From NCBI GenBank assembly GCA_964608895.1, contig CAZSPT010000040.1, forward strand, positions 1-5,096: 5,096 nucleotides of DNA, written 5' to 3'. The position numbers and the translations under genes were made by a program. This document shows positions 1 through 4,762 of the stretch, piece by piece. This stretch comes from CAZSPT01 sp964608895. Lineage in GTDB: Bacteria > Patescibacteriota > Patescibacteriia > 2-01-FULL-39-33. The notes below the pieces were generated by a model. It was not told the DNA's origin and ran no database searches. It saw nothing but the letters and a program-made list of their open reading frames with translations. Within the stretch, counting starts at the first letter, position 1; every line of letters starts with the position of its first letter.

Positions 1-26
1 ATCACTAAGTCGTATTTTTTTGCCAT
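1..26 (-). CDS. Start of an unidentified gene downstream of rplY (incomplete)
   Basis: Only the first eight codons are in the window, reading MAKKYDLV from the ATG at 24-26. A purine-rich AAGGAAGG (27-34) lies directly before it and can serve as the ribosome binding site. The start is 11 bases past the rplY stop, so the two genes are probably co-transcribed. An N-terminus of the type KKYDLV often opens an FAD/NAD-binding Rossmann fold (for example thioredoxin reductase), but eight residues cannot establish this, so no product is assigned. Confidence 0.5.
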
Positions 27-37
27 CCTTCCTTGAA

Positions 38-742
38 TTATTTCCCCTCCTGATTTGAGTTTTCTTTTTCTTCGGCTTTAGCCTTGTCCGGCTTTTCTTT
101 GTCATCAGCGGGCGACTCGCCTTTGGCCGGAGCCTCTTCGCCTTCGGCCGCTTCTTCTTCAACCGGAGCCGGCTCTGGCTCTTCCTCCCGAGGCCGGGCA
201 ACGGTCGCGACAACATCTTCAGGCTCGTGGCCGATTATCTCAATGTTTTTTGGGATATTTAAATCAGCGACAGTGATAATATCGTCAAAAGTTTTTAATC
301 TGGAAATATCAACTTCAACTTGGTGGATTAAGTCGCCTGGCAGGCAGCGAATTTCCAATTCATTAATGTTATGAACAAAAACTCCGTCTTTTTCTTTAAC
401 CGCCAAAGACTCGCCGACAAAATTCAAGCCGACATGAGCGGTCAATTTCTCGTCCATTCTGATTTGCTTGAAATCAATATGAAAAACCTGCTGTTTAACC
501 GGATGGTACCAAACATCGGCGATTAACACCTTTTTCGGCGCTTCCTGGCCGATTATTAAATCAATAATAGTGCTTTCGCCGGCCTTAACAAAAATCTTTT
601 CAAAATCAAGCCGATTAATTTTCAGATTAAGATTGTCGGTCTGGTGGCCGTACAAAACCGCCGGAATTTCACCGGCTTGGCGGACTTGATTTACTTTTTT
701 TCCGACCAGCTTTCGATGCTCGGCCTTTAAGGAAATAGTCAT
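38..742 (-). CDS. rplY: Large ribosomal subunit protein bL25, long (Ctc/TL5) form
   Basis: Binds 5S rRNA in the central protuberance of the 50S subunit. The 234-residue product has the L25 domain at about residues 1-92, with the hallmark R-x2-GEIPAVLYG (21-32) and HIDF (88-91). The TL5/Ctc C-terminal beta domain follows at about 97-183, including ELEIRCLPGDLI (128-139) and VDISRL. The last ~50 residues (184-234) are a Glu/Pro/Lys/Ala low-complexity tail, probably disordered. The ATG at 740-742 is chosen over an in-frame TTG at 758-760: it gives the family's usual MTISLKAEHR start, and the promoter at 768-796 would begin the transcript at about 761. There is no Shine-Dalgarno, and the leader is only about 20 bases. 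The next gene starts 11 bases after the stop. Confidence 0.95.
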   Translation of the reverse strand: MTISLKAEHRKLVGKKVNQVRQAGEIPAVLYGHQTDNLNLKINRLDFEKIFVKAGESTIIDLIIGQEAPKKVLIADVWYHPVKQQVFHIDFKQIRMDEKLTAHVGLNFVGESLAVKEKDGVFVHNINELEIRCLPGDLIHQVEVDISRLKTFDDIITVADLNIPKNIEIIGHEPEDVVATVARPREEEPEPAPVEEEAAEGEEAPAKGESPADDKEKPDKAKAEEKENSNQEGK

Positions 743-767
743 TAAAACATTATTAATCAATTAGAAT

Positions 768-796
768 AATTTAGCAGACAACGAAATTTTTGTCAA
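768..796 (-). promoter_or_regulatory. Sigma-70-type promoter of rplY
   Basis: On the minus strand TTGACA (791-796) and TAAATT (768-773) are separated by exactly 17 bases, and TGC directly before the -10 box makes it an extended -10. Transcription should start near 761, leaving a leader of about 20 bases before the rplY ATG. Confidence 0.75.
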
Positions 797-810
797 ATTA
801 AACAAGCCGC

Positions 811-830
811 AATCGTCCGGCCAGACGATT
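811..830 (-). repeat. Near-perfect inverted repeat after the zinc-ribbon gene
   Basis: AATCGTC and GACGATT arms flank a 6-base centre. The one imperfect pair just inside the arms is C/A on plus but a U-G wobble on minus RNA, so the hairpin is more stable in minus transcripts. It lies between the stop of the 853-1146 gene and the rplY promoter and may end or attenuate that transcript. It lacks an immediate U-run (GCGGCTTGTTT follows), so a terminator is not certain. A protein-binding site upstream of the rplY -35 box is the alternative. Confidence 0.4.
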
Positions 831-852
831 TTCCGACTATCCGGAAGCCTTT

Positions 853-1146
853 TTATTTCATAATAATTTCCTTGAGATTTTTATCGGAAGACAAAAGTTG
901 ATAAACCGTTAAAACATCATTGCTGGCTATTTCTGAACTGTCTTTAAATTTGGCTACTTCCCGACTATCCAAATCAGTTACCAGACCGACTGAACTTAAG
1001 CCGAAATTATTAGCCATAATTAAAGCCAGAACCGACGACCAGCACTGCCGACATCTTAAATATATCAGATTGGCTCCATCATCCTCTTCTAAAACCTTAA
1101 CTTCCACCGGATTATACTGACAATGACAAACCGGACAATGGGACAT
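853..1146 (-). CDS. Small zinc-ribbon protein of unknown function
   Basis: A 97-residue protein with CPVC at residues 4-7 and CRQC at 32-35, the spacing of a zinc ribbon built from two knuckles. The rest looks like a small alpha/beta domain with a hydrophobic stretch (SSVLALIMANNFGLSSVGLV, 37-56) and a charged C-terminus. I recall similar unnamed proteins in CPR genomes but cannot name the family. The ATG at 1144-1146 is chosen over an in-frame ATG at 1201-1203: the former has an AAGGAG ribosome site 8 bases upstream and puts the first knuckle at the N-terminus, while the latter has no SD. No signal peptide is seen. Zinc binding is inferred from the four cysteines. A nucleic-acid or ribosome-linked role would fit but is not shown. 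Confidence 0.8.
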   Translation of the reverse strand: MSHCPVCHCQYNPVEVKVLEEDDGANLIYLRCRQCWSSVLALIMANNFGLSSVGLVTDLDSREVAKFKDSSEIASNDVLTVYQLLSSDKNLKEIIMK

Positions 1147-1154
1147 AAATTTAG

Positions 1155-1160
1155 CTCCTT
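1155..1160 (-). promoter_or_regulatory. Ribosome binding site that fixes the start at 1146
   Basis: AAGGAG on the minus strand lies 8 bases before the ATG at 1144-1146. The longer in-frame reading from 1203 has no such site, so the shorter 97-residue product is preferred. Confidence 0.75.
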
Positions 1161-1226
1161 CTTCAAAAATTGAGTTGTCTGGAGGGAGAATATTTTGTAT
1201 CATATAATTAATTTTATTGCTCTTTT

Positions 1227-1254
1227 ATTATACCAAAAAAATCAGCTAAAGCAA
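1227..1254 (-). promoter_or_regulatory. Extended -10 promoter of the zinc-ribbon gene
   Basis: The minus strand carries a perfect TATAAT (1227-1232) preceded by TGG, an extended -10 element. The -35 match is weak (TTGCTT at 1249-1254, 16-base spacing). Transcription should begin near 1220, giving a leader of about 75 bases. It is divergent from the plus-strand promoter at 1268-1297. Confidence 0.65.
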
Positions 1255-1267
1255 ATCCCGAAAAACC

Positions 1268-1297
1268 TTGACGAATTAGGACAAAAAACAGTAAGAT
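1268..1297 (+). promoter_or_regulatory. Promoter of the plus-strand orphan gene
   Basis: TTGACG (1268-1273) and TAAGAT (1292-1297) are 18 bases apart on the plus strand, each one or two bases from consensus. The expected transcript starts near 1304, about 30 bases before the ATG at 1336 and upstream of the SD. Its -35 box is only about 13 bases from that of the divergent promoter, so the two may compete for polymerase or share a regulator. Confidence 0.55.
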
Positions 1298-1323
1298 TAG
1301 AGAAAATCTTTGAAGCACAAAAC

Positions 1324-1330
1324 AAGGAGG
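1324..1330 (+). promoter_or_regulatory. Strong ribosome binding site for the gene starting at 1336
   Basis: AAGGAGG lies 5 bases upstream of the ATG at 1336. It sets the start 47 codons inside the longest open frame (from 1195). That extension would also run through the promoter at 1268-1297. Confidence 0.85.
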
Positions 1331-1335
1331 AAACA

Positions 1336-1686
1336 ATGGAAGACCTTGAAGAAATCCTGCAGAATCAACCTTTGGTAAAAGTGATTATTCACTGGGAGAC
1401 TTCTGAAACCGTTGAAACCACTGAAATAATCACCACAAGCAAGGAGGTCGCGACGCTGATCAAGGCGATTCTTGAACTCCACAACGGAAAAAAGCCTCAG
1501 CCAAACCTATTAAGAACGTTTGGAACCGGGACCTCTAGAGTTGAGAAAATAACCGCCAGGACCTTGGAATTCAAAGGAGCTTACTGGTGGACAACTCCGG
1601 GCCTCAAATTCGGCGGCCCAGAAAAAGGAGCCGCTCTCTGGGCTTGGGGACATACTGAAGTCCTTTGGCCTAAGAAACGGCCCTGA
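1336..1686 (+). CDS. Orphan 116-residue protein, Trp-rich C-terminus, function unknown
   Basis: I do not recognise this protein. The N-terminal half (1-50) is acidic with a beta-like stretch (LVKVIIHW, 13-20), a Thr/Glu-rich segment (21-36) and a probable helix (KEVATLIKAILELHN, 36-50). The C-terminal half is basic and rich in Gly and aromatics: GAYWWTTPGL (81-90), W102, W104 and W111, ending PKKRP. There is no signal peptide or membrane segment, and no cysteine. It is the only plus-strand gene here and is self-contained: promoter, AAGGAGG ribosome site and a terminator 7 bases past the TGA. It uses codons such as CTG, CAG, ATC and ACC more freely than the AT-ending neighbours, which may point to a separate origin. 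The complete expression signals make a real gene likely despite the unknown family. Confidence 0.8.
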   Translation: MEDLEEILQNQPLVKVIIHWETSETVETTEIITTSKEVATLIKAILELHNGKKPQPNLLRTFGTGTSRVEKITARTLEFKGAYWWTTPGLKFGGPEKGAALWAWGHTEVLWPKKRP

Positions 1687-1692
1687 AGCGAC

Positions 1693-1721
1693 AAGCCCTC
1701 TAAATTAGAGGGCTTTTTTTT
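1693..1721 (+). terminator. Rho-independent terminator of the orphan gene
   Basis: A perfect 9-10 bp stem (AGCCCTCTA paired with TAGAGGGCT) with a 3-base loop is followed by eight T residues (1714-1721). The minus strand has no U-run after the hairpin, so termination is expected for plus transcripts. The hairpin overlaps the 3' end of the convergent nuclease gene: its TAA (1705-1707) lies in the loop region and its last codons form one arm. Confidence 0.92.
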
Positions 1722-2475
1722 CACTGTTTTTCCGATTAACCGCTTCAAGATAGCGACAATAATCACAGTCGGGATTAGACGCCGGAATCTTTTCTTGATC
1801 CAAGCATTTTTTAATTTCAAAAATTATTTTTTCAACCCAGGAATCATCTCCTTGGTGGGGAATCAAAGTAATCTCAAATTCCAACTTTCCGTCAAAAGCC
1901 CGACGGTCAGTCCGGCCGTTGCAATAAACAAAATAACCGGTTTTTGAAACTTTGTAGCCGTTCTGTCGCAAAAGCCATTGATAGATTTCCAACTGACGCT
2001 TATAAGCTTCCTGCCAATCCCGATTCAAAGCGGTAATTGACTCGGCTTTGGCAGTCGCTTTGTAGTCAACGACAAGATATTCTCCCTGGGAATTTTCCCA
2101 AAGATCGTCAATCGCTCCGAAAACCAAAAGATTAGTCGGCTGGTGAAGATATTTAACTCCGACAAAATTTTGACGCCAATTTTCCAAATCCTGATGAGAA
2201 ACCGGCCGAGCGTCAACTCCGTAATTTTCAATTAAAGGATGTTTTGTCCCTTTGGCCCGATGAATATCAAACTCTTGCTTCAGAAGAGTGTCAACAGCGC
2301 TGTTCAAAGCAAAAGGATAGCCCGGAGGCCGACCGACTCCTAAACGGCGGTCATAGTAAAAACAGCGGGGGCATTCCAAAAAAAGCTCTATTTTTGAGCG
2401 GGAAAGCTTAAAAGGTTCCCGGGCGTCAGGGCGATAAATACCTCTGGTTCGTTCAGGATTGTAGTATTTTGACAT
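1705..2475 (-). CDS. Stand-alone PD-(D/E)XK nuclease, Cas4/RecB-like
   Basis: A 256-residue member of the PD-(D/E)XK phosphodiesterase superfamily, closest in layout to RecB/Cas4-type exonuclease domains. Visible motifs are LSRSKIELFLECPRCFYYDRRL (start of the Cas4/AddB-like fold, 24-45), a possible motif I His (H72), GAIDDLW (120-126, metal-binding Asp), VVDYKAT (135-141, the D-x-K catalytic core with D137 and K139) and QLEIY (161-165, the Q-x3-Y motif of this branch). C35/C38 and C237/C240 form two CxxC pairs placed as in iron-sulfur nucleases, though Cas4 has one N-terminal and three C-terminal cysteines. A Zn or 4Fe-4S site is inferred. No helicase, cas gene or CRISPR array is in the window. 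The ATG at 2475 has no SD, and the leader is about 20 bases. A DNA-end processing or repair role is likely, but the substrate is unknown. Confidence 0.85.
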   Translation of the reverse strand: MSKYYNPERTRGIYRPDAREPFKLSRSKIELFLECPRCFYYDRRLGVGRPPGYPFALNSAVDTLLKQEFDIHRAKGTKHPLIENYGVDARPVSHQDLENWRQNFVGVKYLHQPTNLLVFGAIDDLWENSQGEYLVVDYKATAKAESITALNRDWQEAYKRQLEIYQWLLRQNGYKVSKTGYFVYCNGRTDRRAFDGKLEFEITLIPHQGDDSWVEKIIFEIKKCLDQEKIPASNPDCDYCRYLEAVNRKNSEKKAL

Positions 2476-2502
2476 TTTGAAAAATTATTTCTAAATGTTT
2501 CA

Positions 2503-2508
2503 ATTATA
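2503..2508 (-). promoter_or_regulatory. -10 box of the PD-(D/E)XK nuclease gene
   Basis: A perfect TATAAT on the minus strand, 27 bases before the ATG at 2475, implies a transcript start near 2496 and a short leader. No good -35 box is seen: the expected position (2526-2531) falls in the U-tract of the preceding gene's terminator. The promoter may be weak or helped by an activator. Confidence 0.5.
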
Positions 2509-2516
2509 CCCTTTTT

Positions 2517-2559
2517 AATAAAAAAGAAAAAGACCCTGACAACTAAATGCCAGAGCCTT
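2517..2559 (-). terminator. Rho-independent terminator of the 2593-3477 gene
   Basis: On the minus strand a 12 bp stem (2548-2559 with 2530-2541, loop 2542-2547) forms with several G-U wobbles and is followed by a T-rich run (TTTCTTTTTTA). The pairing is complete only in minus-strand RNA, which fixes the direction. It ends the transcript 33 bases after the stop codon at 2593. Confidence 0.82.
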
Positions 2560-2592
2560 AGAAATCGCCGCCCAGAAGCGATAAAAGCTTTT

Positions 2593-3477
2593 TTAACCGA
2601 TAAACAAAAGCCCGTTGGAGCAGAATTTGCGGGCATTGTCCAAGCGAGCCGCGCGGCCGAAGATGAGCCGCCGGTTGTAGGTTTTTAAAGAAATTGAATA
2701 TACGGAATCTTTCTTCCGTAAAGCGGCTAAATTCAAATTGGGCGTATGCCCGGAAGACGCTAAAACATCTGGATACATTGCCATGGCAACAACAGTATCC
2801 AGACCGGAAAGGACAAATCCTTCCGGCAAAGTTAACATCTGCTCACGGCTTGCTTCAGCAGAGTAACCTTGGAGAGAACTCGGGAAATAAATCCCGATAA
2901 CCGGGCCTTCCTTCATTCGCTCAATAAGAAGGTCGTGCCGGCTGCCATTGGCAATACTGATTTCCCCCTTCAACTCATTTTTATAGAAATTTCTGAAACG
3001 CCTGTTACCGTCAAAATCCTTATAGTTTCTTTTCAATTCAAGCAAATACTGCTCCAACTCGGCTCCAATATCATTAGAAACGAGCTTGGGCATGATGATC
3101 GGCAGCCAAACACCTTTGACGATGTCGGCGATCTGGAAATCTTGTTTAATGATTACCAGCAGACGTTCGGCTTCCTTCATAAAATCCCGAGCTGTGATTC
3201 CGGTGTCAAAACCCAAAAATCCAAACAGCTGCAGAATACGTCCGGAAAAGTCGGTTCCCGTCTCCAAATCTGGTTGAACTAGCTGAAAACCCCAATCAGG
3301 GTCGCAGAAATCAGTCTGCAAACCTTCGGGAATCCGGCGACCGTGTTTGTCAAAGAGCCGTTGAGCCGGATTCTGAACCGTCACGGTTTTTTTGTCTTGC
3401 AAAATTTGCTCAACAACAGGCCAGCCGCCTAACTTTTCTACCAAAGCCAAGATCCGATCTTGATCTAAAGGATTCAT
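2593..3477 (-). CDS. 294-residue protein of a multicopy family with a variable C-terminus
   Basis: Function unknown. The N-terminus (1-50) looks helical (LDQDRILALVEKLGGWPVVE). The middle (about 95-190) is mixed alpha/beta with helices such as TARDFMKEAERLLVII. A conserved-looking segment with GPVIGIYFP (192-200) and LPEGFVLSGLDT (218-229) leads into MAMYPDVLA and a final ~64 residues that match, without gaps, the end of the incomplete gene at 4901-5096 (30 of 64 identical). Within these, codons at 2623-2682 vary strongly in first and second positions, as described separately. No signal peptide, membrane segment or catalytic motif is evident. The start at 3477 is supported by AAGGAGG 4 bases upstream. 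The unit is monocistronic, with its own promoter, palindrome, leader hairpin and terminator. I recall similar repeated unnamed proteins in CPR genomes but know no function. A ligand- or surface-binding variable domain is an inference. Confidence 0.85.
   Translation of the reverse strand: MNPLDQDRILALVEKLGGWPVVEQILQDKKTVTVQNPAQRLFDKHGRRIPEGLQTDFCDPDWGFQLVQPDLETGTDFSGRILQLFGFLGFDTGITARDFMKEAERLLVIIKQDFQIADIVKGVWLPIIMPKLVSNDIGAELEQYLLELKRNYKDFDGNRRFRNFYKNELKGEISIANGSRHDLLIERMKEGPVIGIYFPSSLQGYSAEASREQMLTLPEGFVLSGLDTVVAMAMYPDVLASSGHTPNLNLAALRKKDSVYSISLKTYNRRLIFGRAARLDNARKFCSNGLLFIG
2623..2682 (-). other. Candidate hypervariable coding segment (copy A)
   Basis: Twenty codons aligned with copy B at 4931-4990. 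By hand count the copies differ at 23 of 40 first and second codon positions but at 4 of 20 third positions, the reverse of normal divergence. Invariant scaffold codons (TAC, CTC, TTC) alternate with changed ones such as AAC/GGC, ATC/GAC, CGC/TAC, CGC/AGC, GAC/GCC and CGC/TTC. In the next nine codons, to the stop, third positions differ in 7 of 9, so the effect is local. The pattern resembles a diversity-generating retroelement variable region, but it rests on two sequences only. Confidence 0.5.
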
Positions 3478-3481
3478 TTGT

Positions 3482-3503
3482 CCTCCTTTTCACGCTCTGC
3501 GTG
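3482..3503 (-). promoter_or_regulatory. Ribosome binding site with an adjacent leader hairpin
   Basis: AAGGAGG (3482-3488) lies 4 bases before the ATG of the 294-residue gene and fixes that start. Directly upstream, CACGC-AGA-GCGTG (3491-3503) can fold into a 5 bp hairpin ending two bases before the SD. It could keep the ribosome site exposed or modulate access to it. Confidence 0.7.
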
Positions 3504-3534
3504 CGATTTTTCCTACCTCTTCCCTCTTGATTCT

Positions 3535-3552
3535 TTCACTTTTGAAAGTGAA
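3535..3552. promoter_or_regulatory. 18-bp palindrome at the expected transcription start
   Basis: TTCACTTT and AAAGTGAA arms (8 bp, perfect) flank a TG centre. The site begins 3 bases after the -10 box at 3556-3561 and covers the predicted start (~3549), where a repressor dimer would block initiation. Alternatively, part of it may form a hairpin at the very 5' end of the mRNA that protects it from decay. Confidence 0.55.
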
Positions 3553-3555
3553 TTT

Positions 3556-3584
3556 AGTATATCATTATTAAACTAAAAAGTCAA
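3556..3584 (-). promoter_or_regulatory. Sigma-70-type promoter of the 294-residue gene
   Basis: TTGACT (3579-3584) and TATACT (3556-3561) on the minus strand are 17 bases apart, with TGA before the -10 box giving an extended element. The leader is about 70 bases. The remaining stretch to 3708 is AT-rich. I see no gene, RNA or convincing terminator for the nuclease gene that ends at 3709, so some read-through is possible. Confidence 0.75.
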
Positions 3585-3708
3585 ATAAAATAACTAAAAT
3601 TAGCTTATTTTGGTTAATATTTTTAATTTCTTAGTTTGCCTGTTGTTTGATAATAAAATAAGTACGGTTAATTTCCGCTATCTTTAAATCCAATATTTTT
3701 TTCAACAA

Positions 3709-4371
3709 TTAGCGACAAGACCACAACCCGACTTGTTCGGTTTGAGCCTTCTCTTGAATCAAGAGATAAGTCTGCTTTTTTTGAAAATTCTCTTCGGAAT
3801 AAACTCGGGCAAAACCCTTCTCCAGAAGAATTTTTCCAAAATCCCGACCGTCAACTTCCAGATATCCAAGCAGTCTTCCATAATCTCCGGTCCGGCCGGT
3901 CAAATAATCAAAAGAAATAAAAATTTTCCGGTCTTCTAAATAATCTTCGGTAAATTCGGACGCCCGGACTCCCCAATCCTTAAGACAGTCAAGATCGCTG
4001 ACAGACTGATATTCACCGAGCCGATTTTCTTGATAAACCTCGGGGGTGTCAACGCCCAGCAGCCGAACAGTCCGGGTTGTTCCGGCCGTTAAAACCTCAA
4101 AAGTGTCGCCGTCAACCACTTTGGTTACTAAACAAGATTGGGGTTTAGAACTGGAATCTTCAACCGAAAAATCATTAAAATCATTGATTTCAAAAATAAA
4201 GGAAAATGCCGCCGCCAATAAAAAAAATCCAAATCCAGCCAGTCCATAAATCAGCCAAACCTTTTTTCGGGTCTTTTGACTTCCCCACTTTATTACCAAC
4301 CGAGGATCCAAAAGTCCGATAATCAAGCAGAAAAAACAAAAAATTCCGAAAAAAAAGAAAATTACCGCCAT
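3709..4371 (-). CDS. Membrane-anchored thermonuclease (staphylococcal nuclease homologue)
   Basis: A calcium-dependent SNase-family nuclease that cleaves DNA and RNA. The 220 residues hold two membrane segments (about 3-21 and 40-60), an acidic/Ser linker (61-80) and the SNase OB-fold domain (80-220). Catalytic residues match the S. aureus enzyme: D89 in VVDGDT (D21), R103 in TVRLLGVDTPE (R35), D108, T109 and E111 (D40, T41, E43), and R166 in DYGRLLGY (R87). The family's GLW end motif is at 215-217. The loop between the membrane segments is strongly basic (R24, K28, K33, R35-K37 region), so by the positive-inside rule the catalytic domain faces outside. The ATG at 4371 lacks an SD and follows the glycosylase gene by 26 bases without its own promoter, suggesting one operon. 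The likely role is degrading external nucleic acids, for scavenging or defence. Confidence 0.92.
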   Translation of the reverse strand: MAVIFFFFGIFCFFCLIIGLLDPRLVIKWGSQKTRKKVWLIYGLAGFGFFLLAAAFSFIFEINDFNDFSVEDSSSKPQSCLVTKVVDGDTFEVLTAGTTRTVRLLGVDTPEVYQENRLGEYQSVSDLDCLKDWGVRASEFTEDYLEDRKIFISFDYLTGRTGDYGRLLGYLEVDGRDFGKILLEKGFARVYSEENFQKKQTYLLIQEKAQTEQVGLWSCR

Positions 4372-4397
4372 AATAAAAAATTAATTTTCTAAAAAAC

Positions 4398-4739
4398 TTA
4401 TCTTCCCTTGCCGGAAAAACACCGGCATTTTTTATTCTTTAAAATCATCTTTTGCTCGGTTTTTGAGTTAATAAATTCATTTTGACTTGAATCTCCAAAG
4501 GCAAATTTTTCATCCAAAAAAGATTGATGACGGTAACCCCGACTTTTAATCTCTGCCGCCAGCCGGCGGTGCCTAATAAATAGAGCTTTTTCCTTGCCAA
4601 CCCAGCGTTTTGTTTCCGGATGATTGCGATATCCTTTTTTGCCATTGATTAAAATACTCCAAAGAGCGTGGAGCTCCCGATGTTCGCCCAATAAATGATT
4701 TCGGCATAATTTTTTCGGATCAATATCCCAAATTCTCAT
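4398..4739 (-). CDS. Pyrimidine dimer DNA glycosylase, T4 endonuclease V-like
   Basis: Expected to excise UV-induced cyclobutane pyrimidine dimers and nick the abasic site. The 113-residue product opens MRIWDIDPKKL and carries LLGEHRELHALW (16-27), which aligns with the LMAEYREL segment of T4 endonuclease V. R2, R21 and E22 match T4 R3, R22 and the catalytic E23. GYRNHPETKRWVGK (36-49) and the later K/R-rich helix resemble bacterial members of the Pyr_excise family. The protein is shorter than the 138-residue T4 enzyme. Compared with T4 the N-terminus lacks one residue, so the position of nucleophilic Thr2 is taken by Met1. A CRC pair lies near the C-terminus (104-106). The start has no SD, and the promoter at 4763-4791 gives a leader of about 17 bases. 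It is probably co-transcribed with the SNase gene. Confidence 0.78.
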   Translation of the reverse strand: MRIWDIDPKKLCRNHLLGEHRELHALWSILINGKKGYRNHPETKRWVGKEKALFIRHRRLAAEIKSRGYRHQSFLDEKFAFGDSSQNEFINSKTEQKMILKNKKCRCFSGKGR

Positions 4740-4762
4740 AACTTTAAACGGTCTTTTGGAAA

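Noticed and set aside
84..374. Open frame opposite the L25 tail
   Set aside because: Its Ser/Gly/Ala-rich product is the antisense of the low-complexity Glu/Pro tail. It lies inside a certain gene and has no expression signals.
1147..1203. 19-codon N-terminal extension of the zinc-ribbon protein
   Set aside because: It has no ribosome site, while the ATG at 1146 has AAGGAG at ideal spacing and places the first CxxC at the N-terminus.
1195..1335. 47-codon N-terminal extension of the plus-strand orphan gene
   Set aside because: It would run through a promoter-like TTGACG/TAAGAT pair and the SD. The AAGGAGG-led ATG at 1336 explains the start better.
1336..1686. Orphan gene as a DGR accessory protein (Avd)
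   Set aside because: Avd is a four-helix protein. This product looks beta-rich and Trp-rich and shows no such pattern.
2388..2636. Minus-strand open frame spanning the end of the 294-residue gene and the intergenic terminator
   Set aside because: It overlaps two well-supported genes and a terminator in another frame, and its product resembles nothing.
2869..3282. 137-codon plus-strand open frame inside the 294-residue gene
   Set aside because: It is a shadow of the minus-strand gene, which has a promoter, SD, terminator and a paralogue.
3585..3708. AT-rich gap searched as a possible DGR template repeat or small RNA
   Set aside because: It has A-rich stretches but no match to the TAC/CTC/TTC scaffold of the variable segments and no structured RNA-like element.
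4410..4436. GCCGG/CCGGC hairpin followed by a T-run, terminator-like on plus
   Set aside because: It lies inside the minus-strand glycosylase gene with no plus-strand gene upstream. It could only stop antisense transcripts.
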